Shown: positions 33,785-46,621 of the stretch, piece after piece | Layout: the number at the start of each line of letters is the position of its first letter | Numbering within the stretch: position 1 is the stretch's first letter | Assembly (NCBI RefSeq): GCF_030052815.1 | Contig: NC_079496.1 | Location: forward strand, 68,933,652-68,997,651 | Direction: 5' to 3' | Source: Hevea brasiliensis | Taxonomy: Eukaryota; Streptophyta; Magnoliopsida; Malpighiales; Euphorbiaceae | DNA length: 64,000 nt | Notes under the pieces: model-generated | Databases searched by the model: none | Told to the model about the DNA's origin: nothing | Seen by the model: the letters and a program-made list of their open reading frames with translations, nothing else | Position numbers and translations under genes: made by a program

Positions 33785-35888
33785 TGAAGGAACGGAAGCG
33801 TGAAAAACACAAGATTATACCATTCAATTCAAAAATTTTCACTTAGGGTCACATGCACCATGCAAGATTTATTTTTATCTATTTGATTTCAATGATAAAC
33901 AATATATTAAAACTCTTTTAATATGTTTTTGGATCTGTATTTGGCATTTAAGATTTTAAAATTAATCAGATTAATTTTAGAACCCTAGATTAAATCAAGA
34001 ACGATTACACTAACCTCTTGATGCACTGCAGCGTGTCTGCACCTTTGACATTCGTCTTCAGGACACCAAATGTTGTCCCTCTAGCTTGTCCACACCAAGA
34101 ACACCTATGGCAGCCCTTGAACAGCCTCTAAAGCTTTTTCTATTAATTAGAAATTCAAGTTCTGCCTTTTAAGAAATTAGATATGTAAATAGGACACTAG
34201 AAACAATTTCTAGTGTTCTTAATTCAAGAGATTGATGGCTAATCTCTTTGAATTGATGAGAGATGAAGAGAAATAGCTGGAGAGGCTCAAAGTGGCGTGA
34301 CAAATGAGAGGAGAGGCTGCTGGTTATTTTTTCTTTTCATAACCACACTTAAATAGCTAGGTTAACACATTAAACCCTAGCCACATGTCACCTTTTGATT
34401 AGCTCTAGGTTTAAGTGACCCAATCACATTGTGCCAAGTGTCAAACCTATATTTAATCTTGATTTTAATCATCTTACATGATTAAAAAAAACATTTGGCA
34501 AGCTTATGTGTAATCCCATGTGTCACCATCTCATGGTGCCATGTGTCACACTGTGAAATGACCAAAATGCCCCTGTGTCTTAATTTTGAGTTCTTAACCC
34601 AAAATAATTATTTTCTTCTTCTAATTAATTAATATAAAATATAAATTAATTAATTAATCTCTATTAATTAATTTTTCATCAATTAAATTCATATTTAAAC
34701 ACTTTAAATATAAATTTAATTTATACTACACATCCAATAATCTAGATTTGGTTTCAAGTCATGCTAGGGACTTTGCAATTTAATTGCAAACCAAACCTAT
34801 TTAATTAATCAATTAAACTCTTTAATTAATTAATTAAATCATATTTAAATAGGTGATAACTTGTGTATGTGTGTGACTTACTAGGCTCATCACTAATTGG
34901 CAATGAGATATGATATCAACTCTTAATATCATCAGAACTCTTTCTTACCATAAATGATTTCTCTAAATCATTTTATGAACCTCATAGACCATGGTTAACA
35001 CCTAGCATAGCATGCCATGGCCACCCAATTAGTAATAAGATTTACCTTAAATGAACCTATAATCATATGTTACCATGCACTAGAATCTCTCTGTTACAAA
35101 ATCTCAACTCAATATTTAGTCATGGTTTATGTCAAACTATATTTGCAATTAATATTATGTTGTCTTTTAATTCCAGTTCTTGATTAAAAGATTTTTCTCA
35201 TCGAAACTCTTTTACGAATAAATCTATCTGTCTGGCAGGAACTTGAAACATCAAGAACAATTAAATGAACATAGGATTTTATCTCTATTTACTTAGAGGC
35301 AGATTCCATCTTGATCAACACCTACCTCCATATATAACTAGCAGGAGCCAACACATGCCCATATACCCATACATAGTACAAGTATGAAAGCAGTATCAAA
35401 CTCAAACTACCTATATACAAGATAACTGTGCTATCTCAGGTCTAAAGATTATATGCACTTATATGATTTATGACAAAACATTGACAAGAGAAAACTCCAT
35501 GTGCTTGTCATAAGTGTCACTGGTTCGGCCTACTTATCATTTATAAGTGCCTATCATGTTTGTTATATGGCATGAGACTCACCATTCCATCTTATTTATA
35601 TCTCATATAAATAACTTGGGAACAAACATGAATACAATCTTTTTGGATAAGTCATGTCCTTATTATGAAGTATCCTCGATTGTGAACCTATTTATGATAC
35701 TTTGTGCTAGAAATATTGTCACTCATATTCTTAACAACTTAAGAATAATATTTCTAACAAAATATCAATGGACGTTTTCTATTACACATAAATATATTAT
35801 GTAAACGAAAAAGTGGAAATGCCTTTTATTAATAAAATTATGTACAAGATACATACTAAATGATATGCTCTAGGGCATACTACTAACA
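33785..35888 (-). repeat. 5' LTR of the first Copia element
   Basis: 2104 bp. On the plus strand it starts TGAAGGAACGGAAGCG and ends CATACTACTAACA. It is the full-length form of the truncated 27157-28412. Confidence 0.93.
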
Positions 35889-36026
35889 CTTTTCATCATA
35901 TATGATCGAGACCTAAGGTTTACATCGAGATTTTGGAAGAAATTGCAAGAAGCCTTGGGCACACAACTTCATTTTAGAATGGTTTTTTATCCTTAAACGG
36001 ATGGACAGTCAGAACAAGTAATCCAG

Positions 36027-36100
36027 GTAAATTTTAAAACCTATTGAATTACTACAAATATTAAATTGAAATGATAATAACAACATGAAATATATATTAA
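36027..36100 (+). repeat. 74-nt AT-rich, intron-like insertion in integrase
   Basis: Begins GTAAATTTT after CAG and ends TATATATTAA before GTCCTTGAGG. The related integrase at 5363-6480 runs straight through this site. The minus-strand fragment at 6603-6676 has an insertion of identical length at the same codon, with similar sequence (shared GTAAATTT start and GATAATAA middle). Confidence 0.75.
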
Positions 36101-36523
36101 GTCCTTGAGGATATGCTAAGGAGTTATGTTATTGAGCTTGAGGGAAGCTGAGATAGATATCTTCCACTGGCAGAATTTGCATACAATAATAGCTATGGCT
36201 CCATATGAGGCACTGTATGGGAGGAAGTGTAGAACACCAGTATGTTGGATTGAATTGGACGAAGATAAGCTTGTGGGACTAGACCTGGTGAAACAGACTA
36301 AGGAGAAAGTGAAGTTAACAAAAGCCAATTTGAAAGTTGCCTCAGATAGACAGAAGTCTTATGGCGAGAAGGTGTTCCTCAAAGTCTCGCCATGGAATAA
36401 GGTGTTAAGATTTGGAAGAAAGGGTAAGTTAAACCCTAGGTTCATTGGCCTATATGAAGTCATTGAGCGTGTGGGACCAGTGGCCTATAGGCTAGCTTTA
36501 CCACCAGAGCTGGATAAAATTCA

Positions 36524-36528
36524 CAACG
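36524..36528. repeat. Left target-site duplication CAACG
   Basis: Repeated at 40091-40095 on the other side of the solo LTR. The integrase reading continues across the two (DKIHNV, then FHVSMLRRY). Confidence 0.95.
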
Positions 36529-39500
36529 TGTCACACCCTAACCCTCCGTAAGTGATCCCATAGTATATCTAATGAATTACCAACTTTAGCTATTAATAAC
36601 CCATTAAATACACTACAAGGGATTTTAAACATTTTCTTACTTCTTTTTACAATGATGAGCACTATTTTAATTGGTATTAAAAAAAAAAAATTTTAACTGA
36701 AGTGAAACCAGATAATAAATTTGAAGAATTAATAATTTCTGTAAGAATTTTGGCAGAGTGCCATCTGTATTTTGAATAAAACAGTTCTTCAAAAACCTGT
36801 AAAAAGCACTTCCAATATTTTCTAAATCTCAAACTCCAATATTCAATCAACACAATAAGTTTCTCAACAATTGTCAACTCAAATCCACAATAATTTTCCA
36901 GTGTTTTCAAAAGCTAAGACAAAAGAATATATCATAATATTTACAAACCAAAATAATTTACAAATTTAGTTTACAACTTTAATGTACAATTTTAATTTGC
37001 AACTGCTCAAAACCAAGAACAATATATACATACAGTGAACATACATTACAATACAAAATGCAAAGTATGGTATATTCAATATACCCGATGAACTCTCAAT
37101 GAAGCACTAGCAGCCTAGTCTGCTACCCTGTCAGTCTGTCTACCTGTGACAGTAATGAAAAGCTATCGCTGAGCCAATATCTCAGTGGTGCACAACATTA
37201 ACACAATGCAACTTTAAATCACAAATCATAGGTGATATAAATAATGGATACTTAAAACCATAGTTAAATTCAAAGAAAGTGAATGTCATAAAGAATTTAA
37301 ACTCCATTTCACAATATCACAATAAATATCAATAAATCACACACAAAGCTTAATCATGTTCCAAAGTCCAATTCATCCCAAGAGCCGATGGCTAATGAGG
37401 AATAACATAGCTTGCTAACAATAATACGAGTACTCATTCTATTCGTCCTCAACAGGCACACATCTCAACACTTCAGCCAGAGAGGGAATTCAAAGTCAAT
37501 TCATCCCACTCGACAAGCTAGCGAGGAATTCAATCAGTATACATGATAGCTATGGTTTCAAACCATTTACAATGTTTTTCAATCAATAAGTATCCATCAA
37601 ATATCATTCAAACAAATTTTCACAATTCAAAACAATAACATACAAAATTCTCATAATTTATTTCAATTGAAAAGTCAAAAGAAATAACTGTTGTGCACAA
37701 ACCTCTGATAACTGTCTCTTGGCCCTGACTTAGTGTTTCCTTCCCTTTCCCTGAGTCTTTGCTAACTAAAATACACAATTTAAAGTGTTTCAGTACTCAT
37801 TTAAACTGTCTCTAAGAATAAAGCTTAACAATTAATTTATTGAATTCTATTATTTCCTTAGTTAACCTAAGATGTTGACCCTCGATGCACTCTAGGTGAA
37901 TTAGGTTTAATGTTACTAATATGTCACATTTTATAGCCTTTTAGTATTGGTACATGTTTCCAAATTCATTTTCAAGTATATTACATTTTATTGTAATTTG
38001 CCGGATTTCAGTATACTAATTTGACCTAGTAGGATGACCTAGTTCCCTTGGGTTTCGAGTTTCAGTCAAAACTACAAACTTGTAGGTCTATGTCTTATTG
38101 CAAACGAGGAAAAATTTTAGGTCATTCTGAGTTGTGTAGACCAAGATATGGTCAATTTACCAATGCTGGACAAAATACACCAAAATGGTAACTTTAGGTC
38201 ATTTTTAGGTCACTTTTGGTTTGGCCAGTTTTTGGACCTGAACTTGTGCAAGCTATTTGGCTTGGTTCTGGCCATTTCTGGGCTTTGGTGTCTTCATAAG
38301 AATTGTAGATATATGTCTCAACTATTCATGGTAAAAATGTCAGGTTAATTGGACCTGTTTTGAGTGAGTTATGGCCAAAACACCAACTGCTGCCCAAATG
38401 GTCAATTTTCAAGCTTTCAAAGCACTAATCCGGATTTGGTCATTTTTCAAGTCACATTCTAGGCAGAATTTTGGTAAGCTTCCTTCATGAAAGTTGGCAC
38501 ATTTTGTACCTAGTTTCACCTCCAATTGGTCTCATACCAATTGCAGCCACACACTTAAGGTTCTAAGCTAAAACATATACTGCCCTATTACAATTTGTTC
38601 ATCCTTTACCAATTACACATCCTATGCTTACCAAGTTCACTCTTCAATGCCAATTCTGGTTTGTACCATAACATTAACACATTTAGCAACACATTTTTGG
38701 TCATTTTGGCAGCTTGTAACCACTCTCAACATACACACTATAATACAGAATTTTTCCAAGTCTAAGTACAATAATTAACCACATGACATACCTCATTTAC
38801 ATGTCCAAATTCAAACCACTATACACATATCCAAATTCAACCAATTATTCATTACACATGCTGCTATCATTGACAACATAATTCAACAATGTTTCATGAA
38901 CTCAAACACTTCAATCTTCTTCATGAGGCTACCACAAGTTTACACATACCCATCAATTTCCATTTAAACAATTTTTTCAAGCTTCCAAATCAAACCTTAC
39001 ACATGGAATTCAACTACAATACAATCAAACATTTAAATAATCATTCAAACCACTATTTACATGCAAGAATAAGCTGTTCTTATTGAGGTTCCATGGCTGC
39101 CAAAATGTACATTTCCACTAATTCATCAAACTTTAAAAATCATTCCACAAATCAACTACCCACAACACCCATTCAAAGTTTAATGAAACAAGAATTAAAA
39201 ATACATACTTACCACTTTTGAAATTATTCAAAACCTCACCAAAACTTAACTTTCTTGCTGCCTATCTACTGCCCAAGTTGTATAGACAAACTTTAGTGAA
39301 GAAATCAAGTGGAAAAGAGGCTCACTTCATGCTTGCATGGAGGTTAGGAAGCTTTGGCCATGGTGTTTCCATGGTGGATTCAATTCGGCTGGTGAGAGTG
39401 AGGTTGAAGAAGAAGATGTTTCTGCCCATTTCCACTTTGATATATCTCTTTTTTTTTTTTTAAGGATAGTGGAGCACTAACCAATAGTTTAATGTTTAAT

Positions 39501-40090
39501 GATTTAAAGTTTCCCTAATTTGCACATTTAGCTTAATTCTTTCACTATTTACATAATGTATCACCATTTAATTTTTTTCATGACATTTCTAAGTGTAATA
39601 TCATTTATTTTTAATGGAAATTGAGGTCAAAAGATAACCCTAGGTGTCAAATGACCAAAATGCCCCACTTCAGGTTATATTCCCGTTTTTTCAATAACAT
39701 CGATTTTTGTCTGTTTCTCAATTTTTTGTTTTTCTTTGTACTAATTATTTAATTTTTCTTTGATATTTCTAATGAAATTTATACTTCAATAGATGTTTAT
39801 TTAAGTCCTAAAAATATTTTTCTAGGGTTCCCCGTGATCCAGGGCTAGTCAACGGTCCACGCCGTAACTTTCCGGTGCGGTCACCCATCGCTATGGTTCT
39901 CGGCTCGTTTAACTTGGTTACATTTCATTGCTATTATTTTTCCTTTGTTTTTCTTGTATTTTATTTTCTTGTATTTCATTATTTTATGTCTCCTCACCCA
40001 TATCTAAGTGTAGTTCTAGGCATCCTAGCTGTCCGGACAACACTGGTCATAGGAACAGTAGAACGCACTACCGAACATAGGGGTGTTACA
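36529..40090 (-). mobile_element. Solo LTR inside Gypsy integrase
   Basis: 3562 bp, TGTCACACCC to GGGGTGTTACA on the plus strand, flanked by CAACG. It is related to the LTRs at 1297 and 8325, clearly diverged, and in the same orientation. No internal region is present, so LTR-LTR recombination removed it after insertion. Short open frames inside are not supported as genes. It holds no other feature I recognise. Confidence 0.93.
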
Positions 40091-40387
40091 CAACGTATTT
40101 CATGTGTCTATGCTAAGAAGATACCACTCAGACCCTTCACATGTCATCTCTATGGAAGAAATAAAAATCCAATCGTACTTGACATATGAAGAAGAACCAA
40201 TACGGATCCTGACTCGAGAAGTAAAGGAATTCAGGAATAAGCAGATTCCACTGGTGAAAGTGCTTTGGAGACACCATAACACCGAGGAGGCAACCTAGGA
40301 AAGCGAAGAGACGATAAGGCAATAGTTTCCTCAACTATTTGCATCATGTAAATTTTGAGAATGAAATTTTAATTAGAGGGGAAGAGT
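40091..40387 (+). pseudogene. Gypsy integrase C-terminus and chromodomain, 3' part
   Basis: Continues the gene broken at 36528: FHVSMLRRYHSDPSHVISME, then a chromodomain-like PIRILTREVKEFRNKQIP, VKVLWRHHN and EEAT, ending in a TAG and further decayed sequence. A purine-rich tract (TTAGAGGGGAAGAGT) directly precedes the LTR at 40388, confirming that this is the 3' end of the polyprotein. Confidence 0.9.
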
Positions 40388-43300
40388 TGTAACGCCCTCA
40401 CTTTAGCTAGTCCGTATATTCTACAGTTCTAGTGTCCAATGTTAATCTAGACAGTCAAAATGTCTAGAACTATATTTAGACTGGAGTGAGGAATCATAAA
40501 TAGACCAAATAATTGTAAGAAAAATTAAGGAAAAATTTTAGAAATAAAATACTATAAGGTTAAATGAGTCGGTGCTTCGGCGATGGGTGACCTAATGAGA
40601 AGCGACTGTGGAGACAGTTATCGTCTTTATACCAGTGGGGAAACCCTGTGAAATAATTTTTTGGGACTCCAGTGAAGAGTTCTTGAGCTTTAGATGGCAT
40701 TAGAATTCCAAGAAAATGCTAAGAAAATTTATTAAATCGGTACAGACAATTTTAGCTCGTTAAGCTAAACGAAGGGCATTTTGGTCATTTCACCTTCAGA
40801 GATGATTTTTTTACCAACTTGTCCAATTAAGTATGTGAATTATATAACATAAAATATGAATAAATATTGATGAAAATTTAATTAAAAATGACTAGAAAAA
40901 AAAAGAAAATAAAGTTTAATGAAATTATTACACAAGCATGACATAATAATGATGTCAATTAAAAACCTCCCACCAATCACCATTTAACAAGCACTCATAA
41001 AAGAGATAAAAAGGGATAAAACAAATAAAAAATTCATTCATCTTCCCTATTTTCTTCAAGTTGCTGAGATTCCATTAAAGCACACTTCACCATTTTTTTT
41101 CTTTCACTTAATTTCCTAGCCAAACTCACCTCATAACGCTAAGATCCCTTCATTAAAACTTACCTTGCACCTTGGCCAAGCTTGATGAAGCAAAAAGAAC
41201 TAGAAAATTTGAAGTTGGGGAAAATTTGAGAACTCTTCAAGAGAGGTAAGTGCCATTTTCTCTTCCTTTATCTTTAAATTTCATGTTAGGAACATGAATT
41301 AGGTTAGAATTTGTAAAAATTTGACAAAAATTTGCATGTTTGGATTTTCTTGAATTCTGACAACCTTATGGGGGTGGTAGCTTTGATTGTTTTGATGGAT
41401 TTAAAGTTGTTTAGAGATGGTGTTTGATGTGTAGATGCAAGTTGATAATGAATTAACATGTTTAAGTGATATATGTTGTATGTATTGGAATTGGGAATTA
41501 GAGTTTTAAGAAAAATTAGGGTTTTGTTCATGTAATGGTGAATAAACATTTTAATGGTTAATTAGTGACCATTTGGTAAGGTTTGACCATAAATTGAAGT
41601 GAATTATGATATTAGAAATTGATTTGATATGCTACCTTTAAGGTGCTAAAATCACTAGACTTGAGTCTAGTGTGGTTAGGCAGCAATAACTTGATCTGTA
41701 TAAGCTCAATTGGTGCAAGACCAATTGGAGGTTAAACTAGACACATAATGGCACAACTTTAATTGAGAAACCCTGTCTAGAAAACCACCTTAGGATAACC
41801 TAAAAAATTGACCAAATCCAGTTAACCAATTCTGGACCTTATAAAAGTGACCAAATGAACAAAGCCATAACTTTGTGTAGAGAGGTCCAAATGACCTAAT
41901 TTTTTTTGCCATGGAAAGCTTAGACAATATAAAACAACTTTCATGAAGAGTAGAAACCCAAATTTTGACCAGAACTAATTCAAATTGTTAGCCAAATTCA
42001 GGACACTAAAACTGCCAGAACCAAATTTGTGCCCAGAAATTCTGAGAATTGGCAATTCGGCCAGTTTTGGTAATAAGGCCATAACTTGAGCTACAAAACT
42101 CCAAATGGAGTGATTCAAAAAGGGAATTAAACTAGACACATAAAGGAACACCTTTCATGAAGAAAGTTTAGCCAAATTGTTATTGTAGCAAGGTCCAATG
42201 GAATAGTAAACATGGACCATAAAATCTGGAAATTTGAAATAACACTCAAAAGGCTATGAATTGAGTTTGACAAGTAATACCAACAAGTATAAAGTTCAAA
42301 ACGTGGTATTTGGTGACATTAGAACTTACAAATCTATTATGTATTAAAAAGTCAACATTTGTATAGGAATAGTAAAGTGAATAGTAACCGTTAAATAATT
42401 AACTTTATAAAATGCCCTAGTATGCCTAGAACGATTGGTTTGGACAGGCTGGCATGCTAATAGGGTTCTGACAGTAGTACTGCATATGGCTTTATGCTAT
42501 TTCATAATTTATGGCTTTTGTAGCCATTTTGTGATATTATGGCTTTTGGCCATTTTGATACACTCGATACACTCGGCCTTATGCCCAATGATACTACAGC
42601 TTATTAGCTATTCTGTTGCACACCTAGAGACACTTTGTGACCGATGGTGTGATTGCCTGAGGTACTTGGTTTCCAGTGCCAGTTTACCCGTTTATCCAGT
42701 CCAGTCAATTTGCATAGGTTACTTGGGCAATGAAATTAAGCCTTTATAAATTATTACAAATAATAAACATAAAAGTATTAAATTAATAATAATATTAATA
42801 ATTAGCTCAAATTTCATTATGAATATAATCATAACATAAATTCTGTATATTTATTTATTTAGTTTATTTATTTTTATTTTATTAATGACACCACTAAGCT
42901 GTATTGCTTAGCGCGTCGCTGTTTGCAATGTGTAGGTAATGGAGACACAGAGTGAGAACCTAGCAGACCCCAGATTGGGTGAGAGTCAGATTTGCATTTT
43001 GGTGTCCAGTGTCACTTCACATTTGCAGTGCATTGGTAGAATACTAGGCTAAATTTTGTATTTTGTATTTTTATAAACTGTTGTAATTAAACTTTCATTT
43101 TGCCCTATACACTATAAACTCATGTAATTATGTATTGATGTAATTATCTGTAAATTGTGTTCATAAATAAAATTTGAGTATTTCTTCATATATTGAGCAT
43201 GAGTATGATATGAACTGAATGATGGAAATTGAAAATTTGATGAGAAATGTTGGGACTTTGTTGAATTTATTTGGAGGTTGGGGATGTGTTAAATATATTT

Positions 43301-43555
43301 GGGAGTATTTTCCACAGGTTATGAAAGAACCGTTTTTCCCATTTTTAGCTGGCACTCTGTCGGATTTTCAGTAAAATTTTCGAAATTTCAAATTAATTCA
43401 TAATTTTGATGAATAACATAAATGGTAAAAATTTCACTTAGTGACTTTTAATAAATATATGAAGAAATAATAAATTGAAATAAGATAAGAAAAGGTGCTA
43501 TGGAACACAGTGTGATATGCCTTGCTTGGCTACACTGTAGACGGGTGAGGGGTGC
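40388..43555 (+). repeat. Family-B Gypsy LTR 1 (3' LTR of the split element)
   Basis: Starts TGTAACGCCCTCAC after the polypurine tract. It runs through landmarks shared with the LTRs at 57124 and 62781 (GAAACCCTGTGAAATAATTT, GGGCATTTTGGTCATTT, GAGGTAAGTGCC). It ends near 43555 after CTTGGCTACACTGTAGACGG, which corresponds to the sequence just before the primer site at 59721. Non-coding. A CTTAGCGCG site at 42907-42915 corresponds to the target of the Copia insertion in the next LTR. Confidence 0.82.
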
Positions 43556-46500
43556 CAAAGAGATTGTTTGATGAGACTTGTGTAATTATTGAATTTTGGC
43601 AGCCTTGAGAAGCATGAGAGTGTGATTAATTCATACATGTAAATGGAGATCAGTGATGTTAATTGATAAGTAATTGAAGTTACATGTACTAGAAAATTTA
43701 TGGAATGTGAATTGTTGACTTTGACTATTTGAATTAGGGTTTTGAATTGAGTACTGGAGACTTGTGTAAAATTCCTGGAAATTTGACCAATTGAGATTTG
43801 ATTGATGATATTAGAAGTGCCATGAATGTAAATATGTAGTTTTGGAGTTGGAGGAATGAAATTGGAAGTGTAAAATTTTCTTACAAGTTGAGAATTATTG
43901 AAAACAGTGTGTATTTTGAGCTTTAACCGAAATTGTGTGACCCAAATTGGTATGAGACCAATTAGAGGTAAAACTAAACCAAAAATGTACCAACTTTCAT
44001 GGAGAAATCATATCCAAATTCTGTCCAAAAAGTGACCTAAAAGTTGCCCTAATCTGGATTACCAAATTGTGAACCCAGAAAATTGACTAAACAAACAGTG
44101 CTCAATCATTTGGTCACAACTCACTCTAGATTGGTCCAAATGACCTGAAATTTATACCATTGGAAAGCTTAGACATAGGGCTACAATGTTTGTGAAGGCA
44201 CCAGAGCCTAGAAATGCCATTAACCAAGTCAAATTGCTTGCCCAATTTGGGTTACCAAAAACTATCCAGAATCAAAATTGCCCAAAATTGCTAGACAAAG
44301 GCAACTTGACAAGTTTTGGCAAAGAGGTCATAACTTGGTCCATAGAGCTCCAAATACCCTGAAACTAGTGCCAAAATTTCAATAAGACATAGACCTACAA
44401 GATTGGTATTTTGACCAAAACCCAGAAATCAAGAGAAATAGGTCAATTGGGTAGGCCAATTTAGTGTATAAATTCTGAAAATGTGCATAAGTAACCATTG
44501 ACTCTAGTATAGTCTTTTAAGCATATCTCCCACTAGAAAACTTCAATTGAAATGTGCCATATAGTTTTGGAAACCTAAGAAATAAGGCTTTAACTTTGTT
44601 TTAGACACCTATCTCAAATTATGAATGTAAGAAGTTTAAATTTTGGGTCAAAGTTACTGACCAAAATGGTACTCATGTTAGTATAGGACATTTAAGTCCA
44701 GGCCAATAATGTGATTATAATTAATTTTGCAAGACTTGAAAAAAATTGCAACTAGAAATTCTGAGTGACCATAAGACATAGGGCAACAAATTATATGAAG
44801 GACAGTAGGCCTAAATATGATTGCAACATGTCCAACCATCTGAACAAAGTGAGATTTCAGAATCTGCCTGGTTTACTGACCAAGAACCAGTCTTAGTAAA
44901 TTAACCATAACTAGAGCTATAGAACCCCAAATGAAATGATTCAAAATGATCTAAAAAGCTAAGACAGAGACCTAAAACTTTGTTTTAGAACCCTAGATCC
45001 AATTCTAAGCCTAAGTGCTTGGAAATGTATGACAAAAATGATAAAAAGTTTTGAAACCAGTAACTTACAGGGTTTAGCACCCTGGACAACCATTAATCAA
45101 TTGATTATAACTAGAGTTATATAACTTTAAATTGAATGATACAAAAGGGAAATTAAATTAACACATAAAGAAACAACTTACATGAAGGAAGCATGGCCAA
45201 TTGGATTATGCATCTTGGCCAAATAGTTAGAGGAAAATTAAGGCATAAATATGAAATTTATGAAAATGGTTAGGAATAAATTAGAATATGAATGGTACCC
45301 ACTTTAATGACTTAATGAATACCTGAATCATGTGAATGGGTAATTGGGACTTGTATTCCCATCACAAATGGAACTCATAATATATTAGCAATACAACTTA
45401 AAATATAAAAATTTCTTAACATTAAGGAAACATTAAATGTGTAAATGAAGTGAAGCCATACTTAGTACTTATGCTTCCATTGTAAATAGAATAATGAGGA
45501 TAGCTTGTACAATAAATAATACAAGAGTGGAAATAATGTGAATTTCAAATACTTAGTATGTAAAACACATTTTGCATTGTGAATAATAATTCACATAAGT
45601 ATTATAATGAATGAATACAGCATATAAATGTGTGAATGGGACATTTGTTCCCATCATGAGAAAAAGGAAAATAATTCGATACAAATGGTACGCGAAAATC
45701 GATTGATGTGAATTGCAATTAACGTGAATGGTATGATGAATGCATAAGTTGTGTAAAAAAATGAGTTTTAGAAAATTATGCTTTTACTATGAGTAAAACT
45801 AAAATACTATGAGCTATAATTAGAATATATATAATGAAATAATAAAACTTACGAACATTTAATGGTACTAATGTGCCCATATATTGCCTAGATACGTGTG
45901 CCAAATTGGATAGATTGGCATGCCAATAGGGTATTGTTTGAGCAGTACTACGTAAGGCTTTATGCCTGTATTTCTGGCTTCATGCCCTCATTCATGGCTT
46001 ATATGCCCGATTATCTGATTATCTATTACCATGGCTTTTTAGCCATATTGATTGCATACGTGGTTGATGTTTCGTATTTCACGTCCCATGGTATGACGGC
46101 CCGAGACACCACAGTGTCTAGTGCCCAGTGACCCGCTTATCCAGTTTAGTTAGCCTATCATAGGTTACTTGGGCAGTGAAATAAATTAAGAATATTAAAA
46201 ATTAAAAATGTTAGAAATTAAATAAATGGGTTAGAAAGACTTGAAAAGAATTAGTTAGAATTAAGAAAATTAGTTATTATGAAATGATCCAAACCACATA
46301 AAAATTGTTAAGTAAAGTGATGAAAGATTAGCAAAAATAGGTATAACTTAAAAAAATATCACAAATATACCTTCTGCAACCATATGAATATAAACTTAGT
46401 ATTTTTATTAATTTTGTATATTGTATATTATTACTGGAAATCCAGGAACTGAGTGCTTCCAAAGAGGAACAAATTAGAATAAGAGATAGTTAATATTAGA

Positions 46501-46621
46501 AATATCATACTAAATTAAATTAAATTCCTAAGTATCTAAATTATGCTTCATTACTTTCTTTATTTGTATATATTATTTTCTTGTTATATTATCGCACCAC
46601 TAAGCAGAAATGCTTAGCGCG
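43556..46621 (+). repeat. Family-B LTR 2, left part
   Basis: Begins abruptly after the end of LTR 1, at a point equivalent to roughly 950 bp inside an LTR, and follows the LTR order (ATTGGTATGAGACCAATT near 43950, GGCATGCCAATAGGGT near 45917). It ends at the GCGCG target duplication. Sequence differs considerably from LTR 1, so it is another subfamily. Nothing else is seen in it. Confidence 0.75.
46617..46621. repeat. Left target-site duplication GCGCG
   Basis: Repeated at 56508-56512 directly after the Copia 3' LTR. The paralogous uninterrupted site is 42911-42915. Confidence 0.93.

Larger units (their letters stand above)
27157..35888 (-). mobile_element. Ty1/Copia element, one LTR truncated
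   Basis: Minus-strand Copia element. Complete 5' LTR at 33785-35888, internal region 28413-33784, 3' LTR 27157-28412 lacking about 850 bp of its outer part. It is the same family as 46622-56507, which lies in the opposite orientation. Compared with that copy the protease region is missing. Its flanks are unrelated to each other (Gypsy LTR on the left, Gypsy integrase on the right) and no target duplication survives on the left, so a deletion has removed the left boundary. Confidence 0.93.
35889..36528 (+). pseudogene. Gypsy integrase fragment, 5' part of a split gene
   Basis: Plus strand. [15 protein letters not shown] and TDGQSEQVIQ motifs appear near 35900-36026, then a 74-nt interruption, then LEDML-like sequence and EFAYNN. 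The open stretch 36126-36551 carries APYEALYGRKCRTPVCW, SDRQKSYGEKVFLKVSPW and GPVAYRLALPPELDKI. Some codons between NNS and the APYEALYG motif are missing. The frame is broken by a TGA near 36160 and by a solo LTR inserted at CAACG (36524-36528). The upstream part of pol was lost at the Copia boundary. Confidence 0.88.
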
